Of a stretch of 64,000 nucleotides of DNA, positions 22,897 through 33,176 are shown one piece after another (position 1 is the first letter of the stretch; each line of letters opens with the position of its first letter). Under the pieces are notes generated by a model that ran no database searches, was not told the DNA's origin, and worked only from the letters and a program-made list of their open reading frames with translations. A program made the position numbers and the translations under genes. Source of the DNA: Skeletonema tropicum (lineage: Eukaryota > Bacillariophyta > Thalassiosirophyceae > Thalassiosirales > Thalassiosiraceae); assembly GCA_037178625.1 (NCBI GenBank), contig CM074144.1:310001-374000 (forward strand). The letters are read 5' to 3'.

Positions 22897-25800
22897 CTAA
22901 GAGGGCGCAACGATTTGTTGTAAGACTTGAGGTGTAGGTTGCCTGTAGGGCTTGACGCGTCGGATGTTGAGACGCTCTTGTAGATGTTGGGTGAGTTGAA
23001 TAGTGATGTTACCATTGACATGGATTCTTGTGATAGTGAAGGGGCCCTTCCAACGATCATCGAGTTTGGCAGGATCGAAGATCTTCTTCATGACTTGTTC
23101 TCCAACGCGATAATCGTAGCTGTACCGCTTGGCGTTGAGTCGTTTGGCATCCTTGTCGACACGGCGTTGGCGGCGAAGGTTGATCTCGTTCATATCATAT
23201 TGAACTGGAAGGTTGAAGATCATATCGCGTCCAAAGGCCAGTGCTGCTGGGGCATACCCAGTAGATTGCGACGGGGTTGCACGGATAGAACTGAGAGTAT
23301 CAGATAAGATTGTTCCCATCAAGTCTTCGGCTTCAGTCAAGGTGCGAGGGTTGTGATTGGAAAGTTGAGCTCGAATGGAGTTTCCCATAGTAAGATGCAG
23401 GCGTTCGATGATCGCATTGCTTTGGGGGTTACGAGCTGTCGATGGGGCTGATGCAATACCAGCATCGTGCAACAACCGCTGGAACTGAGGTCCAATAAAT
23501 TCACCACCTTGATCATGAGCGCAAACTTCGGGTCTTGGATATCTTGAGAGCCATAATTCATTGAACTTGCGAGCTACGTTTTCGCTAGTCTTGCGCTTGA
23601 TCATGATGGCATCTGGGTAACCAGTGGCACGATCGATTGCCGTCAGGGCATAGAACTCATAGGCTTTACCGTGTCGTCCTGATGTTTTGACATACCACGG
23701 GCCCACAAGGTCTACGTCACATTGCTTCCATGGATTGAGATCTTGTACTTGACGTGGAGGGAAATGGCCATAGCCGCGTTGGCCAATCTTTGTGCGCTGA
23801 CAAACATCGCACGAAAAGGCTGCTATTCGGGCTGCTAATTGGGGATGATAGAACTTGGAAAGTGCATAAGTAACTGCCTTTGCTCCTGGATGATTCAACA
23901 GGAGGTGGAAGTATTCAATCGCGGCATCCACGGCATTGTCTGTGAGGACTATCTTCAAGGTCGATTCATCTTGAGGAGTAGGGCTATAGCAAATCAGCGA
24001 CGTATCATGGCGACCAAACGTTCGACGATGGTAGAACGTTGGGGAAGTAGTGAGCTTCTGCTGAAGGGTAGGACAGCGGCTCTGCTCTTCCGCAAGCCAT
24101 TGATAGCGCAAAGGGTTCTGGACGGTAGAAGGAAGATTCATGAACTGTTGCAATTGATGTAGCGGGAACTCGTCATCACTGGCCAACTCTGCTAGTTGTT
24201 CTTCAAAGATGCTGGGTTCTTCATCTTGATTGACATCTTGGGGAACTGGATTGAATTGAACTGGAGTAGGGGATAGTTCATCCTGCCTCTTCTCGGCTCC
24301 TGAGAAATCAAACTTGGGGAGTCGACTGTACGCGTCCGCTAGCACATTAAGCTTGCCTGGATGATAGAACCATTCGGCATGAAAAGATTCGAGGAAACAT
24401 CTCCAACGAAGGACTCTCTGACTGTTCAAGTTAGAGAATGTAAGGTTGCGATGGTCAGTGAAGATTTTGATCTTTGCTCCAAATAGCATGGTACGATATT
24501 CCGTGAGAGTGCTGACGATTGCCAGGAGCTCCTTCTCCATCGTTGTGTATCGAGACTGTGCCGCCGAGAGTCTTTTGGAGTAATACGCAACAGGGCGCCC
24601 GCCTTGAAGTATGGCTGCTCCCAGTTGATAATCAGAACTGTCCGTGTAGACTTCAAAAGGCTCATTGTGGTTGGGGTAGGCACACAAAGCATCACTTGCA
24701 ATAACTTGCTTCACTTCCTGAAAAACTTTCTCTAATTCTGGAGTCCAAACGATCGGTGCTTTCTTCTTCTGAATACCGCGGATAAGTTGAGTGAACGGAG
24801 AGAGGAGATGGCTTCGTCGAGGCCAGAAGTCACGATACCAGTTGATGAGGCCCACAAGCGTTCGCACTTCGCTAGCGTTGGTAGGCCGTTTCAAATCAAG
24901 AACCGCTTGAACTTTCTTCTGCCAAGGTTGAATGCCATCCTTGGAGACCCAATGACCAAGGAAGTCCCCTTCTGCAATACCGAATTCGCACTTCAAAGGG
25001 TTAACACTAAACCCTGCCTCTTCAAGGCGCCTGAACACTTCGTTGAGGGTGCGTGTATGGTCTTCCCAAGTATCTGACCATATGGCGATGTCATCAATGT
25101 AAACTTCAACGTCATCTAAATCTCGAAGAACTTCCTCAATAACTGACTGCGCAAATGCCGGAGAGTTGCGGAGACCCATAGGAGCTCTCGTCCAACGAAA
25201 GAGACCGAACGGTGTTGATATAGTGGTGAGGTCCTTAGCTTTGTCCGTCAATTCAAACGAATAGAACATCATGCTCAAATCAAGTTTCGTCATGTACTGG
25301 AATCCCGAACGCTTTCGGATCAGGTCCTGGATGATAGGGAGAGTATAATCCTTGGGTTTGATGACCTTATTGAGCTCACGTAGATCTGCTATGAAACGAA
25401 CTTTGCCATCTTTCTTGGGAACAATAAACGAAGGCAGTCCCCATGCAGACGGGCCAGAGACTCTTTCAAGAACACCTATGTCGATGAGACGCAGCAACTC
25501 CTTCTTGAATGTTTCCATATGGACTCGAGGAGTAGGGTAAGGCCGCCGAAAAACTGGTTGTGCTCCTGGTTGTAATTCAATATCCATCTTGGCTCCTTTG
25601 TAGACATGAAGCTTGCCGTCGAAGAGCTTGTAATGCTTGCGTAACATCTCGCTGAGGTCCTGGCGCTGAGTCGGAGACAGATGCTGACAATTCTCTTTGA
25701 TGACCTCATCCACATTTATCTCGTCATAGGTTGAATCAGCAATTGACGTAGCGAAAGAGTCGAGGTAGTTCAGATCGTCATCTTCATCTTCAATGATGCA

Positions 25801-26060
25801 TCCATCGATTGCTGCACTTAGTCGCTCCTTTGTAAAGTTGGAGTTCATTGGAATGCGCTTGCCCTGCCACCCGAGCTCGAGTCTTTCGTAATCAACTATT
25901 AGACCTATCTTCCGCAGGAAATCATTACCAAGTATCAAATCAAACGAACACTTGGCGTCAAAGACGAGGAACTCTTGACTGTCAACGGTGAGGTTGGCAT
26001 CGAATTCAGGGAACTTGATTCCTTCACCTTTGATGGTTGAAGAAGGGCTGCTCCGGGGGG
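22897..26060 (-). CDS. pol: Ty3/gypsy pol: end of protease, reverse transcriptase, RNase H, integrase
   Basis: The open frame from 25938 down encodes about 1013 aa, and the same frame stays open upstream to about 26055. It starts with the end of a retropepsin (LILGNDFLRKIG). RT follows: FRRPYPTPRVHMETF, KKDGKVRFIADLRELN, KLDLSMMFYSFEL, APMGLRNSPAFAQ and the catalytic VYIDDIAIWS. RNase H has YTDSSDYQLGA, TMEKELLAIV and TDHRNLTF. Integrase has an HxxxH-CxxC zinc region ending CDVCQRT, then the DD35E core with VDLVGPWYV, VCAHDQGGEF and IIERLH. The end, WKGPFTITRIHVNGNITIQL, is a GPY/F-like module; I see no chromodomain. The frame shift near 26055-26060 separates it from the upstream half of the protease. 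Confidence 0.93.
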
Positions 26061-26852
26061 TAAAACACTCCGGTGAGCCATCGATACGCTGCCACCGGTG
26101 TCAAAAAGGCACTTGAGGAAGCGATTGGATTCGACTCCATTGACTGACTTGACCATAGCGTATGCAGTTGCCATAGGGACTGTTCTGCCTTTTGAATCTA
26201 CTTGGAAGGTGATCTGAGGGTCACTGAACTGAAATGACTCGAGGATCGCCCCAAATTGCTTGACTCGTTTGTCACAAATGGTTGGTAGCTGCAATGCTGC
26301 TCCCAAATCGACTAGTTCATTGCCGTAAGATTCAACGACTGTATCTGGAAAAATGTTGAAATCCCAAGCTTCCGCATTAGATTGGCCTGGGATTGGATCG
26401 AGCACGTGATATTCAGGACAATCCACTCTCTGCGCTTCGATAGCGACTACTTCATTAGTGAAAGGAATGTTGTTGATGGTTGCAGCTAGTGCATCCTCCG
26501 CAAAGTGACTATTGAACAATTCGTTCAAGAACTCATCATCATGAAGTTGAGCGTCTGATGCGATGCGGTCGAGCATTGGTGCAGGGCTAGAAGCTGGCTG
26601 CGCTCTTGGATCCTTACATATCGGGACTCCACTATTCAAGCTGGGCTGTGCTTGCAGAGCGGCAGGAACTGTATTATTGTTCCCGCGGATGCAACATGGA
26701 AGTTGAACATCAATCGCGCTCGGAGGCTCTGAGGTCACATTGTTGACATGATACTCAAGAGCAGCTGGGGCATTAGCATACCCTGTTACTTCTTCAAGGC
26801 TCGTAGAATAGATATCGATGAAAGTAGTGCAATTCCCAACAGGGTCGGCGTT
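25935..26852 (-). CDS. Ty3/gypsy protease region, continuing in frame after gag UGA
   Basis: The frame is open from the codon right after the gag stop (NADPVGNCTTF) to 25935. The retropepsin active site is CLFDTGGSVSMAHRSVLPPG. After this box the true protease sequence moves to the -1 frame (TIKGEGIKFPEFDANLTV, then KCSFDLILGNDFL), which is the pol frame. The switch falls at or near a run of six G on the plus strand at 26055-26060. Because it splits the protease itself, a recent one-base length change or a homopolymer error is more likely than a programmed frameshift. There is no ATG at the gag/protease junction. Confidence 0.8.
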   Translation of the reverse strand, partial: NADPVGNCTTFIDIYSTSLEEVTGYANAPAALEYHVNNVTSEPPSAIDVQLPCCIRGNNNTVPAALQAQPSLNSGVPICKDPRAQPASSPAPMLDRIASDAQLHDDEFLNELFNSHFAEDALAATINNIPFTNEVVAIEAQRVDCPEYHVLDPIPGQSNAEAWDFNIFPDTVVESYGNELVDLGAALQLPTICDKRVKQFGAILESFQFSDPQITFQVDSKGRTVPMATAYAMVKSVNGVESNRFLKCLFDTGGSVSMAHRSVLPPGAALLQPSKVKESSSLNSMPTSPLTVKSSSSLTPSVRLI

Positions 26853-28199
26853 TCAGGCCTGATGAGGGACGAAGACTCGTTGACCTTGGGCATTAACTTG
26901 GATGGAATAAAGTTGCTGTTGAACAGGTGCTGACGGAGCTGTTGCTGCAGACGTAGCAAACATTGGAGCTGGTTGCGGAGGTGCTTGGGGAACTGGAGCT
27001 GGAGGTAGTTGAGCAGGTTGTTGAGGAGCTACGAGGTAAGATCCATGTTGCTGTTGCGGGGGTTCTTGCTCGTTGCTCTTGAAACGACGCTCATAACCTT
27101 TCTTCCACCAATATGGGGCAGACGTCCTGGTTTTGCCTTGATAGAACTTCTCAGCAAGCTCCTTCTTGAAATTAGACCCGTTGAAACAATAGATACAGTC
27201 TTTCCACTTATGGTTGTGATCAGGATGAATTGAACATTGCTTGGAGTGGAACTCCTTGCCGTTGTTGGTGTTGTTACTGTTGTTCCCATTGCCATTGCGA
27301 CCGCTCTTATTGCGGTTATTCTTCTTCTTCTTCCGTTGACGTCGATCTTGGCCTCCATCTCCATCGGCTTCATCGTCATCGTCGTCATCCTTCCTCTTCC
27401 TCTTCTTCTCTTCTTGCTGTTGATACTTCTTTCGGACTTCCTTGCCGTAATCTCGAGACCACCAGGCCTCTAGATACTCCATTACGTCGGTCCATACAAG
27501 GGCGTTGTTACCATTACCTTGGAGGTCATAAACATCAACGTCCTTCTCATCTTGGAGGAAATCTTTGGCCTCCTCGGGGAGACCAAGCATCAGAGCAGTA
27601 GTCTTTTGCATATCGGAACATTGCGCTCCTATACGAGGCATCATCTCACTGTATCTCCAAAGTTCTGACATTCGATCCACGAAGTTGCTTGGTTTGACTG
27701 GTAGGTTGAATTCCTTCTGGTGTTTGTACTGGATGCGAAGGATGTGCTGATCGAAGGCATCACCGGGGTTAGGATGTTTTGTCCACATGATGAAATAGGC
27801 ACCAAGAGCATCCACGAAGTCCTGATCGGTCGCTTGATTATTGTTATCCCAGTAGTCATGTCCCTCATCCATCAGCTTCCTCCACGTGTTCTTTGCAGGT
27901 CCATCGAGAAGCTTCCCGTAGTTGGCGAAGCGAGTGGCTGGGGCCCATTGACATTCATCCGCCATGTTGACGTAGGATTCGGCTTGGCCCAAGTAATGTT
28001 CAAGTTCCGTACTAGGTGCGTTATCCCTGAACACAATGAAGTCTTCCTCAATCTTGCTTCCATCTGGGCGAAGTCCATAGATCCTTTTACTTCCGAAACG
28101 AGGCATCTCCCTGAGCGCTGCTGCACTTTTGGAGGTGAGTTCGTTCCGAGCGTACCTGGTGTGAAACAACCATGCGTTCTTTGATTTGTAGGTATTCAT
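26853..28199 (-). CDS. gag: Ty3/gypsy Gag-like protein
   Basis: The protein is 448 aa, starting at ATG 28199, 51 bp inside the 5' LTR edge. The N-terminal two thirds form a helical capsid-like region (GQAESYVNMADECQW, KLLDGPAKNTWRKLM, FDQHILRIQYKHQ). Then comes a strongly charged Lys and poly-Asp stretch and a basic Asn-rich segment. A Cys/His cluster follows (CSIHPDHNHKWKDCIYC) that resembles a zinc knuckle in spacing but is not a canonical CCHC. The tail is Pro/Gln-rich. It ends with UGA at 26855-26853, after which the same frame continues into the protease. It should package the element RNA in cytoplasmic particles. Confidence 0.85.
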   Translation of the reverse strand: MNTYKSKNAWLFHTRYARNELTSKSAAALREMPRFGSKRIYGLRPDGSKIEEDFIVFRDNAPSTELEHYLGQAESYVNMADECQWAPATRFANYGKLLDGPAKNTWRKLMDEGHDYWDNNNQATDQDFVDALGAYFIMWTKHPNPGDAFDQHILRIQYKHQKEFNLPVKPSNFVDRMSELWRYSEMMPRIGAQCSDMQKTTALMLGLPEEAKDFLQDEKDVDVYDLQGNGNNALVWTDVMEYLEAWWSRDYGKEVRKKYQQQEEKKRKRKDDDDDDEADGDGGQDRRQRKKKKNNRNKSGRNGNGNNSNNTNNGKEFHSKQCSIHPDHNHKWKDCIYCFNGSNFKKELAEKFYQGKTRTSAPYWWKKGYERRFKSNEQEPPQQQHGSYLVAPQQPAQLPPAPVPQAPPQPAPMFATSAATAPSAPVQQQLYSIQVNAQGQRVFVPHQA

Positions 28200-28250
28200 T
28201 TTGTACGTAGTTTTTCTTCTTGGTTGGTTTATATGGGAGTATTAATACTG

Positions 28251-28460
28251 TGTCCAATCTAGCTAACAATTGAGCTTATTATTGATCAATAGATGTAACG
28301 AATAGAATTATTATGACTTAAAATATAAAGGAAACGATCAACGTTTTTGGATTCGGTTGCTTTCATTGGCGATGGAGGATTACGAAACATATTGAGAAAC
28401 GAGAAACCAGATAACATAAATATGAATTTGATTGATGTCCGACACTACGTAGGTGTGACA
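28251..28460 (-). repeat. 5' LTR of the Ty3/gypsy element
   Basis: This is identical to 22676-22885. On the minus strand it ends TTGGACA, and the element continues CAGTATTAATACTCCC. A usual primer-binding site would start TGG, and none is seen, so the priming tRNA cannot be named. A TTTATATTTTAA stretch inside could serve as the promoter core. Confidence 0.95.
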
Positions 28461-28754
28461 CACGTGTTTATTGCAGGCAGGGTCCGTCGAGACGAGACGT
28501 CGGGAAATCTCGAACGGTTTAAAGGGTCATCAATAATTTGAATCACTTTCATTCTTTCTGAACAACACGTGGCCGGCGACGCGTGCATCAAAACGATGGA
28601 GTCATTCACTAACATTATGTATTTGGTTTGTGTCGTTGGAGTCCACTGCAACTACATCCCTACTGAACTATTCATTCAAATGCAAAAAGACCTTTGGAAG
28701 AATATACTTAGCCAGTACAACACTTGCTCATTGTAACCTTAATCTTAATCTATC

Positions 28755-30209
28755 ATGAAAGCCGTCGCACAAAAAGTCATAGCTGTGGCTACTATCCTCT
28801 CTCTTGTAGCTGTGTCCTACATCATATCAGTTTCTGAGGACGCATCTTCGTCTTCCATGTCCCGCAACTTGGGCGAAGAAGTATCACTTGCACGTCTACG
28901 CCGAAACGACGAGATTCAACGCCTGAGCGCGCTTCGGGGTATGAAAAAGAGTCGGAATGCTGCAACCTTGAAACATTTAGATGAGACCGAGGACATCTGG
29001 TTTCGTATGAGTGTAGAGCAGCAAGCTGCGCTGAAGGAGATGGTAGGTCGATAGGGCATTATTTTTGTAATAGATGTTCATAATTAACTCTAACTCTCTC
29101 CTTACCATTCATTTCAGCATGAGAGCCGTAAACTCGCCACTGCAGAGCAGTTCCAAGACATGGAGCCCGTCTCCATTTGCGGCCGGAGGACGAAGATAGG
29201 TACCCCGCAAGATCTCGCTCTTCTTCGCCACATCGATAATCAGGACAACACGTGCCCTGGGGCGAATTCCAATAACCTTCTGCTCATTAGCGGCAATTCA
29301 GCGTACGGTAGGACAGGTAACAACATGATAGAATTCCTACATGCCTTACAGATCGCTCGAGACAATGATATCAGTCTGGGCATCATCCTCAAACGCGACA
29401 CCTGGGTATTCAAAGTGATTACCGAGATGTGGATGTCTGTACAGGGTGATGGCTGGGAAGCACAGTTCGAGGAGGCGTTCTGTGTCAAGATCTTTCATAG
29501 TAGAGATGAAGTTGAAGTGAAGGGCTACAATGTGTTTGATGTTCCCACGAAAGATTTGTTCATGTATAATTCAAATTTGCCATTGGGAAATTATATTGGG
29601 CATCAAGCACGCTATCTTCAAACACTATTTCGTCATTACAACCATGGCGAAGGTGAAATGATAGGGGGCAGTCCAGTTCAAGATATGTGTTCAGACCTTG
29701 GTGCCGTCTTCGGGAAGCATTATAACGATACCCTCTATTCTGTGGTTCATCAACGTTACCTGGAAGGGAATCCAGGTTTAATGGCGATGGCAAGAATGAA
29801 CAGGAGATCCGGATGTGACAGTACTGGCGCTTTGAACATGGAACCCGACTACATCAAATCCATCTTGGAACCGCTTGGGATGCTTCGACATCCAATCGTC
29901 TTGATTAGCGACGGCGAAGACCCTTCCGTATTAGAAAGACTGAAAGCTGATCCAGACATTTCCAAGGTGCTAAGAGTGGTCACTCACAAAGACGGTTGGA
30001 TCGGTGGAGACATCACTTTGGGTGTCATGAGCAATGTGTTCATTGGTAACCCGGCGTCAACGTTTAGTGGCATCATTGCCAAGGCTAGACTAGCACTGGG
30101 ATTTGGCCACAATTATATGTTCCGAGCCAAAGATGAAAGCGGGCAGTGGTACACTGTATGCGGCGACACTTGTGTCTTTGACAACGAGATAATGGGTGCT
30201 ATGAGCTGA
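28755..30209 (+). CDS. fucosyltransferase-like type II membrane glycosyltransferase
   Basis: The product is about 459 aa from exons 28755-29042 and 29118-30209, with a 75-bp GT-AG intron. One membrane anchor lies at about residues 8-26 (VIAVATILSLVAVSYIISV), then a stem, then a lumenal domain. The domain starts with ISGNSAYGRTGNNMIEFLHA, a G-x-G-N pattern typical of fucosyltransferase-like folds. VVHQRYLEGNPG contains an HxR motif of the kind shared by alpha-1,2/1,6- and protein O-fucosyltransferases, and the end has VMSNVFIGNPASTFSGIIAKAR, like their conserved S-x-F region. It probably works in the Golgi on glycans; donor and acceptor are not readable. The LTR element ends 294 bp upstream of its ATG. 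Confidence 0.7.
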
Positions 30210-30599
30210 TGTTAATGTTTGGAATCGGTAATTTGAAGTAGTGTAATGACATTTCTGACTCTAATTGTCTTCTGTTTATGCGTGTAAATTGTACACATGG
30301 TAGTGGTAGATACAGTTGTGTATATTGACAAGTTTTACTCCTGCTAAAGATTATGCTAGAACAGTGTGCAGATAAAACTTGTGCGATTGATATTATCATG
30401 TTAAAGATTCAATCTCATCAGGTATTTACATATAATGTGCATATCACTCTTGCTTGAAGTAATCAAACTGAAACTTATGTTTGGTGTTGAATTGGCAAAC
30501 AAGAGCAATCTTTCGTAGAAGACGCTGCAGATGCTCTCGACATAAGATAATTACACCTCTTTCTCCAAGAAATAAGGGCAATAAAGTCCATCCCCGAAA
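30210..30599. other. convergent 3' region, no gene seen
   Basis: This lies between the 3' ends of the glycosyltransferase-like gene and the first member of the minus-strand Pro/Ser repeat array. It is AT-rich, without supported coding or repeats. Confidence 0.4.
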
Positions 30600-31073
30600 T
30601 CACATTACTCTCTGAGCTATCTTTAGCACCAGAAAACATACTAGGACACCGACGAGTGCTATCATCAGCCAGAAACCCGATGCAGATGATGTTGATATTG
30701 CATTTGACTTCAAGAAATTTCTAGATACTCTATAAGTAGACGAAGGACTCCGTGTTGGAGATATTGTTGGTTGAAAGGAAGGCTGCGCGCTTGGTCGAAG
30801 AGACGGCTTATATGTTGGCTCCGAGCTTGGTTTGAGAGACAATGAAGGACTGCTCGTTGGCTCGTGTGATGGCTTTACAGAAGGAGAATGTGATGGATAA
30901 TGTGATGGTCGTGAGCTTGGCCGATAAGACGGCTGATGTGATATAGAAGGTGATGATGTTGGACTACTTGTTGGAGGCGCCCTAAATATATAGATAGGCA
31001 CGAGTCGGCAGACTGCTGGCTTCGGAATCGAACATATGATTGACAATATCAGAAGAGCTAAATAAGATCTCAT
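30600..31073 (-). CDS. small Pro/Ser-repeat single-pass membrane protein (array member A)
   Basis: The protein is 157 aa. A signal peptide (MRSYLALLILSIICSIP) is followed by RLVPIYIFRAPPTSSPTSSP, a junction conserved in members B and E. Then come about 75 residues of P-S-x-x-P-S repeats such as PSYRPSSRPSHYPSHSPS. Near the end one membrane helix (ASGFWLMIALVGVLVCFLVL) is followed by only a handful of residues (KIAQRVM). So it is a short-tailed type I membrane protein with a stiff, probably glycosylated ectodomain. No function is known to me. It is the smallest and a fully open member of the array. Confidence 0.75.
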   Translation of the reverse strand: MRSYLALLILSIICSIPKPAVCRLVPIYIFRAPPTSSPTSSPSISHQPSYRPSSRPSHYPSHSPSVKPSHEPTSSPSLSLKPSSEPTYKPSLRPSAQPSFQPTISPTRSPSSTYRVSRNFLKSNAISTSSASGFWLMIALVGVLVCFLVLKIAQRVM

Positions 31074-31668
31074 CGTGTCGGTGTCGATTATTGTTCCAAC
31101 AGATTGTTATTGAAGAAGTAGTTGTTCATACAGAAGGTCAATGAGAGGTGAGTTTGCTGCTGTCTTGTCTCGATCTCTCCGAGTCACCTCCAACGCTTGC
31201 GCCAACGCCAGTTTTACCATCAACATTGTGTGCAGCTATTATGTGAGGAAGGTTGTATGTGTAACAATGTGTGTCCCCCTCGCTAAACAGCAGCTTTCTG
31301 CTTTCTTATCTTGGCGACGTACCTGGCACAACTTTTATGTGTGTCCGTCACCGTCCGTCACTGAAACCTCCTCCAACATCAACAAAATGCAAAATATTAG
31401 ATGATAAAGATGAGTATCCGCCCGCTGACGAATCAATCGCATAAAAGAATCCAATTTGAGATTGTGAAACGTGCTCATGCTCTTCTTACTGAGATAATTA
31501 GAATGCATTTGTTTGACCAAAAGTATCTTTTCAGGTGTCCACAGTCTTCAGCTTAACAATAACATCTTCTTTTGGGTAAAGTACTTATGTAATAGCATTC
31601 ATACTAGCATTTGCTCATCTGTAACTAAAAACTAAAACTTCAATCTAATTCTACAATGGCAGCAGCGC
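31074..31668. other. spacer between array members A and B
   Basis: About 600 bp hold the A promoter and the B 3' region. No supported coding is seen. The start context of B and E shares CGTCATCATGAGATC, but A does not keep all of it. Confidence 0.35.
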
Positions 31669-32295
31669 CTAGGAACTATCAGAATTGGAAGAGGAGGAAC
31701 TGGAACCTGAATCTGAATGGCTGTCGCTGACACGATACTCAAATGTATCGAATTGATCATCTTGCTCTTCTTCAACACTCTCCAGAGATTCTCCATCACC
31801 ACCATGATCTACGCATTTTGACCTCCGAAAAAATTGAACTCCTGCAAAAGATACAAGAAGACCGATGACTGCAATCATCATCCAAAACCCCAATGGAGAA
31901 AATGGTAACGTTGAGGTCCTCAAAGGCGCTGATGCTATACTACTCGGCTGAGGTGAAGACTGTGCATAAGATGGAGAGTACGGTGAATCGGTCGTAATAT
32001 GATGTGAAGGTTGCACAGATAACGTCGGCTTAGATGATGGGTGCGAGCTTGGTCGAGAAGACGGGTGGTATGACGATGAGGATGACGGATTGTCTGTCGG
32101 TCGATACGATGGCACTGAGCTTGGCCGAGAAGATGGCCGCAAAGTTGGATGTGAGCTTGGTCGAAGAGACGGCTGAGATGATGGTGACGATGTCGGACTG
32201 CTCGTCGGCGGTGATCTATAAATGTACACTGGAATCAATTTTCCATGTGCTGCATTTATGCTGAACAATATCAGTAGAGTTAATTGGGATCTCAT
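31669..32295 (-). CDS. Pro/Ser-repeat single-pass membrane protein with TFEYRV acidic tail (array member B)
   Basis: The protein is 208 aa. Signal peptide MRSQLTLLILFSINAAHG is followed by KLIPVYIYRSPPTSSPTSSP, then P-S-x-x-P-S repeats. A membrane helix (LGFWMMIAVIGLLVSFAGV) is followed by a basic stop-transfer stretch (RRSKC). The cytosolic tail is acidic and contains DDQFDTFEYRVSDSHSDSG, ending in a Ser/Asp run. The same TFEYRV box followed by acidic Ser runs ends the tail of member D, although the two proteins have different N termini, so the box is probably functional. The frame is fully open. Confidence 0.78.
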   Translation of the reverse strand: MRSQLTLLILFSINAAHGKLIPVYIYRSPPTSSPTSSPSSQPSLRPSSHPTLRPSSRPSSVPSYRPTDNPSSSSSYHPSSRPSSHPSSKPTLSVQPSHHITTDSPYSPSYAQSSPQPSSIASAPLRTSTLPFSPLGFWMMIAVIGLLVSFAGVQFFRRSKCVDHGGDGESLESVEEEQDDQFDTFEYRVSDSHSDSGSSSSSSNSDSS

Positions 32296-32994
32296 GATGA
32301 CGGCTACCTCTACTTACTGCATTCTTGAGGGAGAAGCAACACCTCTGTAACAAGTCGAGACGATTAGTAAGAAGAATAAGCCCACTGTACTTGATTGGTT
32401 GTCAAAGTCAAAGTAGCATTAACATTAGCATCATTGTTAGCAACGCAGCCCGGGCAGCTGGCGGCGGCGCAATGCTCCAAACTCCAAACTCCAAATTGTG
32501 AGTGTGACATGATGTTGTGCGTAATGTGTCACTTCTCAATTTTCGTCCAAGTAACCAGTTCATACTTAGTTCATGAAAAGAGATTGATTACAGAGCAGAG
32601 CCTACAACCTGCAACATAGCTAAGACCCACAGGATCAATTCGATGGCATCGCTAAAGGGCTATGTGCTTCCATGCTATCTTACCCAATATAATGGGCCAT
32701 CAGCATCAAGCTGAACTAATATGACGGCGCTACGCATGATGATATCGACGTGTGAAGGATTAGGAGGAGGAAATGAATATGTATTATTAGTTATGGGCGT
32801 CAACACCCTAACTATTTCTACTGCTACTATTACTGCTACCACTACCACTACTACCGCTGCCATCACTACTGCCGTCAGAATCATCACTAACTTGATGACG
32901 GTGTTGCCTAGCCACACCAACACGATAATCCCAAGTCTTTCCCCCTTCCCCTCCTAGATTTTTATTGAAGGAAAATGTTTGTGCCTCTTCCTCT
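32296..32994. other. spacer between array members B and C, including the decayed C tail end
   Basis: The left part is the B upstream region. From about 32800 the sequence matches the part of gene D that codes for the Ser/Gly/Asp-rich C terminus, but here it is out of frame with the C protein. Confidence 0.5.
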
Positions 32995-33176
32995 GCTAAT
33001 TGTCTTCTTTGATGGAAAATGCGTCCGTTTCTTCACCTCCTAGATTTCTCTTGAAGGAAAATGTGTCCGCCTCTTCTCCTCCTAGATTTCTCTTGAAGGA
33101 AAATGTGTCAGCCTCTTCTCCTCCTAGATTTCTCATTGAGGGGTGTTGCTTGTCACTTCTGTGGTAATCTACTGTG
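32995..33176 (-). pseudogene. disconnected cytosolic tail of array member C
   Basis: By comparison with gene D these bases code for NLGGEEADTFSFK repeats that should follow the C membrane helix. In copy 1 an extra base near 33222 sends the reading frame to a short alternative end (YYSSSSSANHSNCRI), and a 2-nt loss near 33008 breaks the tail again inside the repeats. Fewer repeat units are left than in gene D. Confidence 0.7.

Larger units (their letters stand above)
22676..28460 (-). mobile_element. complete Ty3/gypsy LTR retrotransposon with CACGT target duplication
   Basis: The element is 5785 bp and reads on the minus strand: 5' LTR 28460-28251, gag, protease, reverse transcriptase, RNase H, integrase, polypurine tract, 3' LTR 22885-22676. 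Both LTRs are 210 bp, start TG and end CA, and look identical base for base on reading. CACGT flanks both sides (22671-22675 and 28461-28465), a clean 5-bp target duplication. RT before integrase and a YIDD box place it in Ty3/gypsy. Identical LTRs mean recent insertion. A UGA between gag and protease and a frameshift in the protease are described separately. Confidence 0.96.

Noticed and set aside
26738..26740. Apparent protease start
   Set aside because: The codon is GTG, not ATG, and the frame is open back to the gag UGA; treated as a continuation of gag.
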